Positions 28,618-38,179 are shown, counted from the stretch's first letter. The stretch is DNA of 64,000 nt from Clostridiales bacterium (GCA_017480325.1 JAFVAY010000003.1:24337-88336); one strand, 5' to 3'. The notes: generated by a model not told the origin, from the sequence alone. Program-made: numbers and translations.

Positions 28618-31600
28618 TCAGTTACCGCCGTCCAGAAGTGAGAACAGATCGATCTGAGCCGACTCAGGCATATCGTCAAGAAGTCCGTAATCTATGAGCT
28701 TCTGTAATGCCGACTTACCTACTTTACCCCGATTCATAAGATCATCTCTGTTCTTGAAGGGCTCCTCGTCACGGGCATCCGTTATCGCTCTTGCCATGGA
28801 AGCGGATATCGTGTCTATAGAATCAAGAGGTGGAAGTATGAGCTTCGGACCAATCTTTGTAAAATCCGTCGCATGGGAGGTCTTGATGTCTATCGGAGCG
28901 AACTCGATGCCTCTGTGATACATCTCCGCTACAAGCTCGCACAGAAAATACTCATCCTGAGCCTTCTTGGCCGAGCTCTCTCTGGAGTGCATCTTGGTGC
29001 TTAATTCGCTCATTCTCGCCTTAAGAGTATCCATCCCCCTGCACATATACTCAGCATCGAATTCTTCACCTCTGATAGTAAAGTATGCACAATAGTATTC
29101 CTCGGGATAATAGACCTTGAACCATGCAACTCTTAAGGTCGATATGGAATAGGCAGCAGCGTGCGCCTTCGGGAACATGTACTTTATCTTCTCACAGGAA
29201 CCTATGTACCAGTCAGGTACATTATGCTCCTTCATGCTGGCCTTCCACTTCTCCCATTTCTCGGCAACGGCGCCATTAGCCACCTTGCCCTTACGCACAG
29301 CCTCCATGATGTCGAAGGCATCCTTATTATCAAGTCCCCAATATATTAGTCTGGTCATGATGGAATCTCGGCAACCTATGACAGAGTTAAGGTCGCAGAT
29401 ACCGTCATTAATAAGATCCTGCGCATTACCCTTCCAGACATCCGTGCCGTGAGACAGACCCATAAGCTGAACAAGATCGTAGAATCTTGTAGGCTTTGTC
29501 TCCTTTATCATTCCTCTTGCCATAGGAGTACCAAGCTCAGACAGTCCGATAGTTGCTGATCCTGCCTCCGACTCCTCTATCGGGAAGCCAAGGGCATCCG
29601 TCGATTCGAGCAATGACATGACCTTAGGGTCAGGAACAGGAATCTCCGTTATTGTCTCACCGGTAAGAAGATGAAGCATACGAAGAACAGTAGGATCAAG
29701 GTGACCTAAGATATCAAGCTTCAAGATGGTATCGTGCATGGCGCGGAAATCGAAGTGAGTGGTTATTATTCCGCAGTCGGTCTTATTGGCAGGATACTGT
29801 ATAGGGGTAAATTCATATACATCCTGTTCCTTAGGAATAACGACAATGCCTCCCGGGTGCTGAGAAGTAGTTCTCTTAACTCCCATGATCCCCTTTGACA
29901 TATACATAAGCTCACCGGTCGAATAAGGCTTCCCCAGCTTCTCACATGCTGATCTTGCTACCGCCAAGGCGTTCTTATCGGCATAGGTACCTACCGTGCC
30001 GGCCTTGAATGTATGGGTGGGACCGAACAGATAATCGACATACTTATGAGCAGAAGCCTGGTTAAGGCTTGAGAAGTTAAGATCGATATCCGGCTGTTTA
30101 TCTCCGTAGAAGCCCAGGAAGGTCTCGAAGGGAATATCCTGACCGTCCCGCTTCATCTGCTCTCCGCACTCCGGACAGCTCTTGACCGGGAGGTCATATC
30201 CCGATCCGTATTCACCGGAGTTATTAAACTCCACGTAATGACACTTGGGACACCTGTAGTGAGGCGCCAGAGGATTAACCTCCGAGATACCGAGCATAGT
30301 CGCAGTAAAGGAGGATCCTACCGATCCTCTGGAGCCTACTATAAAGCCCTCGTTATTGGAGTTCTTAACAAGCCTGTAGGCTATATAATACATGATCGCG
30401 AAGCCGTTACCGATAATGGACAGAAGCTCATTGTCAAGACGCTCCTTAACAGCCGGATCGAGCACTCCGTTATGCCTGTAAAGCTTATTCGCACTTGTAT
30501 ATGCTATATCTCTAACATCCGATGCGGCACGGGCGATCATAGGCGGATATGTTCCGTCCGGGAAGGGCTTGATACCGTATTCGATAAGATCGGCAACCTT
30601 ATTGGTATTTGTTACTACAGCCTCGAAGGCACGTTCTTCCCCAAGATACGAGAACTCCTCCAGCATCTCCTCCGTATTACGGAAGTAAAGATCCGACTGC
30701 ATATCGGCGTCGCTGAAGCCCATATCCATCAGCATGTACTTCCTATACATACCATCCTCTTTATTAAGGAAGTGAGAGTCAGTGGTAGCGATCAGCGGCA
30801 TATCAAAGGCATATGCCACATCGGACAGCAGTACATTGACGTTGAGGATATCGTCCTCGTTAAGTCTTACATTTCCCGTATCCGATTTCTCGGGATCCTG
30901 CCTTGTAAGAAACATGTTGTTGCAAAGAGGCTGTATCTCCACATAGTCGTAAAGACTCAGTATATCCTTGAAGCTCGCGTCAATCTTAAGCGCCTCCAGG
31001 GTCTTCGCAGGATCCTTCCCGCATTCCTTATACTTGGAAATAACAGCGCGGTATATCTCACCGCGTTCACAGGCACCGCCCACGATTATGGACGAGCCGA
31101 AATATTTAAGAAGACTCTTAGGCGTTCTGGGACGCCTGTAGAAATAATGAACATTCGACTCCGACACTATCCTGTAGAGGTTATAAAGCCCGAGATTATT
31201 ACGTACAAGATAGATAATATGATAGCTGGGGCAATCCTTGGACTTGATATAGGAAGCATCCTTATGTCCCGCTCTCTTATTAAGCTCCGTAGGATCCGTA
31301 GTTCCCTCTGCTTTAATGTAATCGATGATATATCTTCCGTCCTTATACACCTTGTCCAGAAGATCGTTGCCGGTAGAAGGCTCGTAGGAGCTGTCCTCCT
31401 TAACAGAGGAATACTTCTCTATATCCTCGACACTGATAGCGGGCTGCAGAAACTTGGCCCTGTAGTACTTATGATCCTCTATATTGATACCGAAGCCCGC
31501 ACGGCGCATATAGCTTAATGCAGTGAGGATCCCGCGTCCTGCGACGTATGCATCTCCGATAAACTCACAAAGCTCACTCATACGCCAGTATGAATCACAG

Positions 31601-33132
31601 GGCTCACCTTTTCCTTCGTATATTATATCCTCGACATCTGCGTAGAAGTCGGCAACATGCTCATACTCTATAATCTCAGGTACAAGCTCCGACCCGTCAT
31701 CGGTGTAAGGTGTCTTGATCTGTCCGTCGATATTAAGAGTATGAGGCTCGCCGTTCTCAGAATTATCTGTAAGACCGGGAAGATTCTCATCACGAAGCTT
31801 CTCCGGGATCTCCTCGGGATTCCACAAGGATCTGTCGATATCGTGAGAAGCGAATTCCTGAGCCTGAGCATCGGACTCGCCCTCTTCCACGGGACGAATG
31901 CCCTTATAGCCCTTAAGTCTGTACTTACTTGCAGCAACACGCGTAAAGGTATCGGTGCTCTCATCGGTCCCGTTAGTCTCTATCGCTATAGTTACAAACT
32001 CCCCTACCGCCTTGACCGGCTCGCCCTCAGGCTCATAATCCTTAGTCGGTATATACGGAAGGTTATAGAATATCGTCGGGCCGTCATCCGCCAGGTAGCC
32101 TTCGCAGCCCAGGATAGCCTTGAACTTCTCCTCGCCCTCACCGCGTTTCTTATTTATGCTTTTCGCTGCCTCATAAACTGCCGGAAACGCCTGAACTACT
32201 CCGTGATCGGTTATGGCGCACGCTCTGTGACCGAAGGAATCCGCGAGCTTCATTATATCCGCGGGAGCGCTTACTGCGTCCTTCTCACTCATCTTAGAGT
32301 GGACATGAAGCTCGACACGCTTGTACTGACTCTCGTCTCGCCTCGGCGCAGGAGGATCCGCTTCATAGATGCCGCCCACCTTCACGATACGCTCATGGGT
32401 AGCGTTATCGAATCCGACCGAGACCTGATAGCCTGCGTAGGTGCCTGAGGTGAAGCTCTTATCGAACTTATCCGCTTCCTCGGGCTTCAGGAACATGACC
32501 GCGTTGATACCTCCCGTCTTATCTACGATATGAAACTTGGCGATGATCCACTGTCCGGACTTTGTCAGCTTAAGTATACCCGCCTTCTTCTCGTCCTCCA
32601 GAAGCACCATGGTGCCTTCGATATTTACATTCGTCGAGCTGTCCTCCAGCTCGGCAATAGTCACATTGACCGAATTGGCATAAACACGCCCGAACATGGC
32701 TTCGATACTCTTCTTAGCCTTGTATTTCTTCTTATCGCCGTCAGAGCCGTACTGCTGCTTCTGCTCCTTGGCCTTGGCTACCCACGAGTTCTTGTTCCCC
32801 GGAGCTTCATCCTTCTTGGCCTTCTCCTCCGCCTTCTGCTTCTTGGCGCGCTCCTCTTCCTCCAGCATCATGAGGATCTCATCAGATACTCCTCCTGCAG
32901 GAGCCCTGCCCGCCGCCTTCTCGAAAACAACCTCTACCCTGCTTCCGGTCTTCTCTTCCATGGCAGTGACAACCTTGCCGAGCATCTCATCGATGCCCTG
33001 CGGCTTGGTGTTTTTTATCTTGATCCTGATCTCATTCTGATCCTTATAGTAGTCGATTTTGTCGATACTTAACCCGCCAAGACCATCCTCCAGCTCCGGT
33101 CCCAGCCCCAAAGATTTTATAAGCTTTCTCAT
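28618..33132 (-). CDS. polC: DNA polymerase III PolC-type alpha subunit with a degenerate exonuclease insert
   Basis: Replicative polymerase of Gram-positive bacteria (1504 residues). N-terminal domain and a charged Lys/Glu linker (about 88-140), OB fold (about 150-260), PHP halves starting RVELHVHSKMSEKDAVS, exonuclease insert (about 375-620), then the polymerase core with catalytic PDIDLNFS (about 1016), a zinc knuckle CPKCHY...CPECG before it, and HPGGIVVIP. In the insert, where active PolC has FxxFDxETTG, this protein reads FVTIAIETNG, so the metal-binding Asp is Ala; the later AHNAxFD and HHRA motifs are not recognisable either. The start overlaps ispG's stop context. Proofreading may come from another subunit (inference). 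Confidence 0.95.
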   Translation of the reverse strand: MRKLIKSLGLGPELEDGLGGLSIDKIDYYKDQNEIRIKIKNTKPQGIDEMLGKVVTAMEEKTGSRVEVVFEKAAGRAPAGGVSDEILMMLEEEERAKKQKAEEKAKKDEAPGNKNSWVAKAKEQKQQYGSDGDKKKYKAKKSIEAMFGRVYANSVNVTIAELEDSSTNVNIEGTMVLLEDEKKAGILKLTKSGQWIIAKFHIVDKTGGINAVMFLKPEEADKFDKSFTSGTYAGYQVSVGFDNATHERIVKVGGIYEADPPAPRRDESQYKRVELHVHSKMSEKDAVSAPADIMKLADSFGHRACAITDHGVVQAFPAVYEAAKSINKKRGEGEEKFKAILGCEGYLADDGPTIFYNLPYIPTKDYEPEGEPVKAVGEFVTIAIETNGTDESTDTFTRVAASKYRLKGYKGIRPVEEGESDAQAQEFASHDIDRSLWNPEEIPEKLRDENLPGLTDNSENGEPHTLNIDGQIKTPYTDDGSELVPEIIEYEHVADFYADVEDIIYEGKGEPCDSYWRMSELCEFIGDAYVAGRGILTALSYMRRAGFGINIEDHKYYRAKFLQPAISVEDIEKYSSVKEDSSYEPSTGNDLLDKVYKDGRYIIDYIKAEGTTDPTELNKRAGHKDASYIKSKDCPSYHIIYLVRNNLGLYNLYRIVSESNVHYFYRRPRTPKSLLKYFGSSIIVGGACERGEIYRAVISKYKECGKDPAKTLEALKIDASFKDILSLYDYVEIQPLCNNMFLTRQDPEKSDTGNVRLNEDDILNVNVLLSDVAYAFDMPLIATTDSHFLNKEDGMYRKYMLMDMGFSDADMQSDLYFRNTEEMLEEFSYLGEERAFEAVVTNTNKVADLIEYGIKPFPDGTYPPMIARAASDVRDIAYTSANKLYRHNGVLDPAVKERLDNELLSIIGNGFAIMYYIAYRLVKNSNNEGFIVGSRGSVGSSFTATMLGISEVNPLAPHYRCPKCHYVEFNNSGEYGSGYDLPVKSCPECGEQMKRDGQDIPFETFLGFYGDKQPDIDLNFSSLNQASAHKYVDYLFGPTHTFKAGTVGTYADKNALAVARSACEKLGKPYSTGELMYMSKGIMGVKRTTSQHPGGIVVIPKEQDVYEFTPIQYPANKTDCGIITTHFDFRAMHDTILKLDILGHLDPTVLRMLHLLTGETITEIPVPDPKVMSLLESTDALGFPIEESEAGSATIGLSELGTPMARGMIKETKPTRFYDLVQLMGLSHGTDVWKGNAQDLINDGICDLNSVIGCRDSIMTRLIYWGLDNKDAFDIMEAVRKGKVANGAVAEKWEKWKASMKEHNVPDWYIGSCEKIKYMFPKAHAAAYSISTLRVAWFKVYYPEEYYCAYFTIRGEEFDAEYMCRGMDTLKARMSELSTKMHSRESSAKKAQDEYFLCELVAEMYHRGIEFAPIDIKTSHATDFTKIGPKLILPPLDSIDTISASMARAITDARDEEPFKNRDDLMNRGKVGKSALQKLIDYGLLDDMPESAQIDLFSLLDGGN

Positions 33133-34206
33133 TTAACCCTCTTTAGCTTGTGACTTTAATTTCTCTTCGCCGAGAGCTCTTACCTGTTCAACGAACTCAT
33201 CCACTGCGGTCTCGGCCTTGAGCTTACGCTCTATCTTTCCCTTCTTAAACAGAAGAAATTCCCCGTTTCCTCCGGCAAGTCCGATATCGGCTTCTCTTGC
33301 CTCTCCGGGCCCGTTCACGGCGCATCCCATTATGGCGACCTTAAGATCATACGGGAAGCCTTCTATCCTGCGCTCGACCTCGCCTGCGATCTCGATCAAA
33401 GGCACCTTTGTCCTTCCGCATGTAGGACATGACACGAAGTTGATCCCTCCGCTTCTTAGATCCAGCGCCTTAAGAATGCTCTTGGCGGCGTATATCTCGT
33501 CTACCGGATCTCCGGTAAGAGAGACACGTATGGTGTCGCCTATCCCCTCCGCCAGAAGCGTTCCGATGCCTACAGCAGACTTTATGGCTCCCTCCTTTAT
33601 AGTCCCGGCCTCCGTTACACCGACATGGAGAGGATAATCACAGGCCTTACTCATTAGCCTGTAGGTATCGATAGTAAGCTTCGGACTTGATGACTTTATG
33701 GAGATGACGATATCGCCGAAGTCCACATCCTCAAGAAGCTTCACGGCATCAAGCGCACTTCTTGTCATATTCTCGGCGCATACTCCGCCGTACTCGTCCA
33801 CCAGCTTCCTGTCGATAGAACCGGAATTAACACCGACCCTTATGGGGAGTCCTCTCTTCTTGCATTCATCGGCTACCTGTCTGAGCTTATCGGGACCTCC
33901 GATATTGCCGGGATTGATCCTGATCTTAGCGGCGCCGTGCTTTGCCGCCTCTATGGCGAGACGATAATCGAAGTGAATGTCTGCCACCACGGGGATGGGA
34001 GACTGAGAAGTGATCTCGGATAGGGCTTCTGCCGCCTCCATATCGGGAACCGTTACTCTTGTTATGTCACAACCCGCGTCATAAAGCCTCGCGATCTGCT
34101 CCAGCGTAGCCTTCACATCCTGCGTTCTTGTATTATTCATGGATTGTATTCTGACGGGGTTTCCTCCTCCCAGAAGAACTCCGCCGACATTAACAACTGA
34201 AGTCAT
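33133..34206 (-). CDS. ispG: (E)-4-hydroxy-3-methylbut-2-enyl-diphosphate synthase
   Basis: 4Fe-4S enzyme of the MEP isoprenoid pathway, converting MEcPP to HMBPP. N-terminal TIM barrel (RIQSMNNTRTQDVKAT) and C-terminal iron-sulfur domain with CPTCGRT and GCAVNGPGEA, supplying the three cysteines. Length (357) matches the two-domain bacterial type. It is the first gene of the long ispG-polC-priA run; polC starts immediately after the stop. The 84-base upstream gap has a possible promoter (TTGTAA, 16 bases, TAAAGT), though I am not sure of it. Confidence 0.96.
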   Translation of the reverse strand: MTSVVNVGGVLLGGGNPVRIQSMNNTRTQDVKATLEQIARLYDAGCDITRVTVPDMEAAEALSEITSQSPIPVVADIHFDYRLAIEAAKHGAAKIRINPGNIGGPDKLRQVADECKKRGLPIRVGVNSGSIDRKLVDEYGGVCAENMTRSALDAVKLLEDVDFGDIVISIKSSSPKLTIDTYRLMSKACDYPLHVGVTEAGTIKEGAIKSAVGIGTLLAEGIGDTIRVSLTGDPVDEIYAAKSILKALDLRSGGINFVSCPTCGRTKVPLIEIAGEVERRIEGFPYDLKVAIMGCAVNGPGEAREADIGLAGGNGEFLLFKKGKIERKLKAETAVDEFVEQVRALGEEKLKSQAKEG

Positions 34207-34290
34207 GGACCGGTTCCTTTCGTAAAGGTATGTGAATCTAGTCTATCACTTTAAGGACAGAAATCAGTATTACAATTTACAAGACTGAGG

Positions 34291-35367
34291 TTATACCGTC
34301 GCTATACCGATTGAATTGCAGATAGCTTCGAACTCTCCGCCCGGAGCAGCCATTATCCCGTTGACAAGATCCTGTCTGGACATGCCACCTGCGAGAAGTC
34401 CCACGTTATATTCAAGGCCTGCCGGGTCTGCCTCTCTGCCCAGAACTCCGACGTAGAAGGAGCTTACAAAGTCAGCATCAGACAGTCCTCTGTTGATGCA
34501 CTCATCACTGAATATGATCTCGTTCATCAACCCGGATCCTGATATCTCACCGCTCTTAAGTCTTCCGACCTGATCGATGAGTTCGGAAGCGGAAGGGCTT
34601 CTGCCCAGCATTCCCCAGCTTAAGCGCATAACGGCAATAACGATTCCGGAATTAGAAGGATCGTCACATACCGGATCTCCGCTTACGATATTAAAGGATG
34701 CACTGAATGAGCCGACATACGTTGTACCGTTGCCCTCGAAGTTAGCCGTCGCCGTTCCTACCGCGATATTATCCTCATAGGTCACAGTATAATCTACGCC
34801 CTCTTCAAGAATATTATCGTTGAGGATCAAAGAGAACGGAACTGTGACAAAATCACCTGTATAGCTCTGATCCGGCACGTCGCCTATCTGAACCTCGGAT
34901 ATATCAATCGGGGAGGCTTCCGTTGCCTCTGTAGAAGCCACGGTCGTTGCTGCGGTAGCAGAAGTCGAATTATTAGCCGAGTTACCTGCGGAATTACCGG
35001 ATGGTGCCGGACTTCCCGACGAGGCTGCCGACGAGATGACAAAGGCCACTATAAGAATCAGCATCCCGAGAGCCGAAACCATTGACGCTATGAAGGGCCA
35101 ATAAACAACATTAGGCTTAGCGGGTCTCTTAGGAAGTACGATCGCCTCCTCCTTAGGCTGTGACGGTCTGCGGGAGGCAGGCCTTGAAGCCCTATTGGCA
35201 GCCTCAGCAGAGGCTTTGGGAGCTGATCTGAAGGTCGGCTTAGCTTCCTTTGGAGCCTGACCTATCTCCTCTATTCTCGCATCATCAAGAGAAGCCCAGC
35301 ATTTCCTGCAGTACGCGGCTCTCGAACCATTAGCACAATTACATTTGGCGCATATCTTACATCTCAT
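34291..35367 (-). CDS. Zinc-ribbon membrane protein with MBG-like and DUF4214 domains
   Basis: Unrecognised architecture of 358 residues. A cytosolic N-terminal double zinc ribbon (CKICAKC, CRKC) and basic Ser/Pro-rich linker precede one membrane helix (about 90-112), then a Ser/Thr/Ala-rich stalk, an MBG-like repeat fold (ILEEGVDYTVTYEDNIAVGTA, about 180-225) and a C-terminal DUF4214 region (about 240-355; GVLGREADPAGLEYNVGLL). DUF4214 is often found in surface or exported proteins. The upstream FHA-domain gene ends nine bases before, so the pair may act together in signalling to the cell surface (inference). Confidence 0.7.
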   Translation of the reverse strand: MRCKICAKCNCANGSRAAYCRKCWASLDDARIEEIGQAPKEAKPTFRSAPKASAEAANRASRPASRRPSQPKEEAIVLPKRPAKPNVVYWPFIASMVSALGMLILIVAFVISSAASSGSPAPSGNSAGNSANNSTSATAATTVASTEATEASPIDISEVQIGDVPDQSYTGDFVTVPFSLILNDNILEEGVDYTVTYEDNIAVGTATANFEGNGTTYVGSFSASFNIVSGDPVCDDPSNSGIVIAVMRLSWGMLGRSPSASELIDQVGRLKSGEISGSGLMNEIIFSDECINRGLSDADFVSSFYVGVLGREADPAGLEYNVGLLAGGMSRQDLVNGIMAAPGGEFEAICNSIGIATV

Positions 35368-35375
35368 ATCTGATC

Positions 35376-35933
35376 TTATCCCTGATCCTCATCTATAGTC
35401 ATGAAAAACGTTGTCTTCCCCATCTGAAGCACTCCCGTCTTAATCTCCGTCGCAGTGCTTGAAGGAATCCTTACTCCGTCAAAGTAGGTTCCCATCTTGG
35501 ACCCCAGATCCTGAATTATATACTTGCCTTCCGAATAAAGGACCTTACAGTGAACATCGGATAAGGTCTTGTCATCGACTATAAAATCACATCTTTGGCT
35601 CTTGCCGATAGTTATGGTATCTGTCATCGGTACATCGAAGCTCGAGCCGTTAGGAGCCATAAACTGAATGCTTCTGGTATAGCTTATAGTCTTGGCAGGC
35701 TCAATTCTCTTGTTGGCTTCCTTGGGAACCTCAGGAGACTTCTTCTTACGCTCTTCTTCCTTCCTCTTAAGCTCTTCTACAGCTTTGTTATAGGCGGCAA
35801 GCTTGGCGTCGAATTCTACCTTGTTCCTTCTGTTGATCCTGATGAAATAATAAAACAATGCGATTGAAGCCCCAAGAAGCAAGGCTGCGAAGATAAATAC
35901 AGGTGCCGGATGCATCACAATCCCAATGATCAT
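35376..35933 (-). CDS. Membrane-anchored FHA-domain protein
   Basis: A 185-residue protein with an N-terminal membrane helix (about residues 8-30), a basic Lys/Glu-rich coiled linker (about 35-80) and a C-terminal FHA domain (about 95-183) with TIGKSQRCDFIV, DVHCKVLY and GSKMGTYFDGVRI. FHA domains bind phosphothreonine, so PrkC could be the kinase (inference). The ATG at 35933 lies seven bases after GAGG; the ATG at 35939 is too close to it. It is paired with the zinc-ribbon/DUF4214 gene. Confidence 0.85.
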   Translation of the reverse strand: MIIGIVMHPAPVFIFAALLLGASIALFYYFIRINRRNKVEFDAKLAAYNKAVEELKRKEEERKKKSPEVPKEANKRIEPAKTISYTRSIQFMAPNGSSFDVPMTDTITIGKSQRCDFIVDDKTLSDVHCKVLYSEGKYIIQDLGSKMGTYFDGVRIPSSTATEIKTGVLQMGKTTFFMTIDEDQG

Positions 35934-36000
35934 TTTCATTCCTCAATAAGATATTTACCAACTGTTATTTTACTTCATATCGAAGAAAAATAACAGAACC

Positions 36001-37224
36001 TCAGAACACCTGGAAGATGTAAAACTTAAGGTAGTAGGTCTCGGGAACATTCCAAAGTATCGGATGATCCGGAGCCTGGGTCCGCTTCTCTATCTGACGG
36101 AGGCTTCTGCCTGCATCGTAGGCGGCCGAGGATAACATCTTTTCAAATAAAGGATCTGTCATGAAATGGGAGCAGGAGCATGTAGCGAGGTATCCTCCGC
36201 GTGGCAGAAGCTTCATCGCCTTAAGGTTGATCTCTTTATAGCCCTTGCCGGCTGAGTCCACGGTGTCGCGGGATTTGGTGAAAGCCGGCGGATCCAGAAT
36301 AATATAGTCGTAGTCCCTGCGCTTCTCCTGAGCAAGCCTCGTAAGATACTCGAAAACATCCGCGCACTCATAGGTGATCTTATCATCAAGCCCGTTAAGC
36401 TCCGCATTCTTCCTTGCCTGCAGAATAGCTGTTTCTGAGATATCGACAGAGGTAACGTGCCGCGCACCTTTCGAAGCCACATTAAGACCGAAGGACCCGG
36501 TATGAGTGAAGCAATCGAGGACTGTCTTGCCGGAAGCTATTCTCGCGGCAGCCGCTCTGTTGTACTTCTGATCCAGGAAAAAACCGGTCTTCTGCCCTTC
36601 TTTAATATCCACCAGGTACTTGATACCGTTCTCCGTGATAGTAGTAACAGGACTGTCCTGATGAGGGATATCCTCGTACCAATCCTTATAAAGCTCAAGT
36701 CCCTCCTTAGTTCTTAAAGCGATCTCATTACGCTCATAGATACCCTTGATCTCAACGCCGATCTCGCCCAGAACTTCCGTCAGGGCCTTGTAGATAACAG
36801 GTCTCAAGCGCTCCATCCCGAGGCTCGCGATCTCGACGGACAGAAGGTCCTCATAACGATCCACGGTAAGTCCCGGCATCTGATCCGCCTCACCGTGAAT
36901 CAGTCTGCAGCTTTGAAAATCAGGTCCCGGCATGACGGTACGCCTGTAGTTTATCGCGTATACCACGCGGCGCTTCCAGAAATCATAATCAAAGACATCG
37001 TTACTGTTCCTGGAGAAAATACGAATGGTTATCTTGGAATTCGAATTATAAAAACCTGAGCCCTGCCATGAATTACCGGCAAAGACATCAACGATATCGC
37101 CATTCTCGGGGGCCCCCGACAAGGATACGATCTCCTCACCGTAAACCCACGGATGTCCGCGTTTTACCGCCTTCTCGGCCTTAGGAGTTATGTTGGCTCT
37201 AATGTATGGTCTGTCGATCTTCAT
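36001..37224 (-). CDS. rlmI: RlmI-type class I rRNA (cytosine-C5) methyltransferase
   Basis: SAM-dependent methyltransferase of the RlmI/RlmK group, which methylates a cytosine in 23S rRNA. It has an N-terminal PUA domain (KRGHPWVYGEEI), a methyltransferase fold with VLDCFTHTGSFGLNVA (motif I) and YDYIILDPPAFTKS, and CSCSHFM near the C-terminus. Length (407) is slightly above the usual 390-400. I start it at the ATG at 37224, next to the conserved N-terminus; the ATG at 37269 adds 15 unconserved residues. TATAAT ends seven bases before 37224 and no Shine-Dalgarno is seen, so the mRNA may be leaderless. Confidence 0.88.
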   Translation of the reverse strand: MKIDRPYIRANITPKAEKAVKRGHPWVYGEEIVSLSGAPENGDIVDVFAGNSWQGSGFYNSNSKITIRIFSRNSNDVFDYDFWKRRVVYAINYRRTVMPGPDFQSCRLIHGEADQMPGLTVDRYEDLLSVEIASLGMERLRPVIYKALTEVLGEIGVEIKGIYERNEIALRTKEGLELYKDWYEDIPHQDSPVTTITENGIKYLVDIKEGQKTGFFLDQKYNRAAAARIASGKTVLDCFTHTGSFGLNVASKGARHVTSVDISETAILQARKNAELNGLDDKITYECADVFEYLTRLAQEKRRDYDYIILDPPAFTKSRDTVDSAGKGYKEINLKAMKLLPRGGYLATCSCSHFMTDPLFEKMLSSAAYDAGRSLRQIEKRTQAPDHPILWNVPETYYLKFYIFQVF

Positions 37225-37274
37225 AAAGCTTATTATATCCGTTGTGAGGGATTTGTGATACAATTTCATTGTTC

Positions 37275-37349
37275 GGAAGCTTAGCTCAGCGGGAGAGCAT
37301 TCCCTTCACAGGGGAGGGGTCGTGGGTTCAAACCCCACAGTTTCCACCA
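37275..37349 (+). tRNA. tRNA-Val (anticodon CAC)
   Basis: 75 bases including encoded CCA. Acceptor GGAAGCT pairs with AGTTTCC; D arm GCTC/GAGC; anticodon loop TTCACAG gives CAC for GUG; T arm GTGGG/CCCAC with loop TTCAAAC. An extended -10 (TGATACAAT, ends 37264) lies 10 bases upstream, back-to-back with the presumed rlmI promoter. Confidence 0.95.
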
Positions 37350-37352
37350 ATC

Positions 37353-37506
37353 GCATAACAAACACCCTCGCTACGGTGCTCCGCGCTACGCTTGTGCGCA
37401 AGTCCGCTCGGGGGTGTTTGTTATGCTCATATTTCTGTGGAGGTCGCTTCGCAAAGGTGTTTTTGCTCATATACAAGTCCACTCGGAGGTGTTTGTTATG
37501 CTCATA
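37353..37506 (+). repeat. Inverted and tandem repeats downstream of tRNA-Val
   Basis: GCATAACAAACACCC (37353-37367) has its exact complement at 37412-37426, making a long hairpin. Two 32-bp copies with two differences lie at 37400-37431 and 37475-37506, and a third, worn copy lies between them (37441-37471). All end in GCTCATA. No gene is supported here; the minus-strand frame VETVGFEPTTPPL is just an antisense reading of the tRNA. Confidence 0.8.
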
Positions 37507-37530
37507 AACACACAAGGTTCGTATAACAGA

Positions 37531-37559
37531 AAAGAGGCCGTCACTGTGACGACCTCTTT
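37531..37559 (-). terminator. Terminator of infC-rpmI-rplT
   Basis: AAAGAGGTCGTCA and TGACGGCCTCTTT form a 13-bp stem with a G-T pair and a three-base loop. The T-run is weak, but A and T flanks on both sides would let it work in both directions, ending the tRNA-Val transcript also. Confidence 0.8.
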
Positions 37560-37582
37560 GATTATGCTATGTAAATTATGAA

Positions 37583-37936
37583 TTACAGCGCAGCCTTTGC
37601 CTTCTCGACGAGTGCTGTGAAGCCCTTAGGATCTGTGATAGCAATATCCGAAAGAACCTTTCTGTCGAGCTCTACGCCGGCCTTCTTCAAGCCGTCCATG
37701 AATCTTGAGTAAGACATGCCGTTCAAGCGTGCAGCGGCGTTGATTCTTGTGATCCAGAGCTTTCTGAAATCTCTCTTCTTATTTCTTCTGTCTCTGTAAG
37801 CATAGTTGCCGGACTTCAGAACCTGCTGATTTGCAACCTTAAACAGCTTGCTCTTGTGACCGAAATACCCCTTAGCCTGCTTCAATACCTTCTTATGACG
37901 AGCTCTTGTTCTAATTCCTCTTTTAACTCTAGACAT
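37583..37936 (-). CDS. rplT: 50S ribosomal protein L20
   Basis: Early 23S rRNA-binding assembly protein of the 50S subunit. The 117-residue basic protein begins [18 protein letters not shown] and keeps the L20 core [17 protein letters not shown] and [17 protein letters not shown]. In Firmicutes, L20 binds its operon leader and represses infC-rpmI-rplT; a matching leader lies at 38724-38840. Last gene of the operon, followed by a terminator. Confidence 0.98.
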   Translation of the reverse strand: MSRVKRGIRTRARHKKVLKQAKGYFGHKSKLFKVANQQVLKSGNYAYRDRRNKKRDFRKLWITRINAAARLNGMSYSRFMDGLKKAGVELDRKVLSDIAITDPKGFTALVEKAKAAL

Positions 37937-37962
37937 ATGTTACTTCCTCCAATCAATTCCTA

Positions 37963-38160
37963 TCACATATAAGGGATCATCTTGCGAATGACTTTTCTGT
38001 TCTGCTCAGATGCAAGAATGTTGTGGCGCAGGTGGCGCATCCTCTTTGTAGGTCTCTTGCTCAAGATATGACGGCGGAAAGCCTGTGCTCTCAGGACCTT
38101 ACCGGTACCTGTAACCTTGAATCTCTTCTTAGATGAACTGTGTGTCTTCTGCTTAGGCAT
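37963..38160 (-). CDS. rpmI: 50S ribosomal protein L35
   Basis: Small basic protein (65 residues) of the 50S subunit. The start [20 protein letters not shown] and the [15 protein letters not shown] stretch are typical. It sits 19 bases after infC and 26 before rplT, in the universal order. Confidence 0.98.
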   Translation of the reverse strand: MPKQKTHSSSKKRFKVTGTGKVLRAQAFRRHILSKRPTKRMRHLRHNILASEQNRKVIRKMIPYM

Positions 38161-38179
38161 TTATATGTCCTCCTTGCTA

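Noticed and set aside
30238..31518. Long open frame opposite polC
   Set aside because: No ribosome binding site, no recognisable protein and a composition expected from the antisense of a conserved gene.
37306..37515. Small minus-strand frame with VETVGFEPTTPPL
   Set aside because: It is the antisense of tRNA-Val and the neighbouring repeats, a common false gene call.
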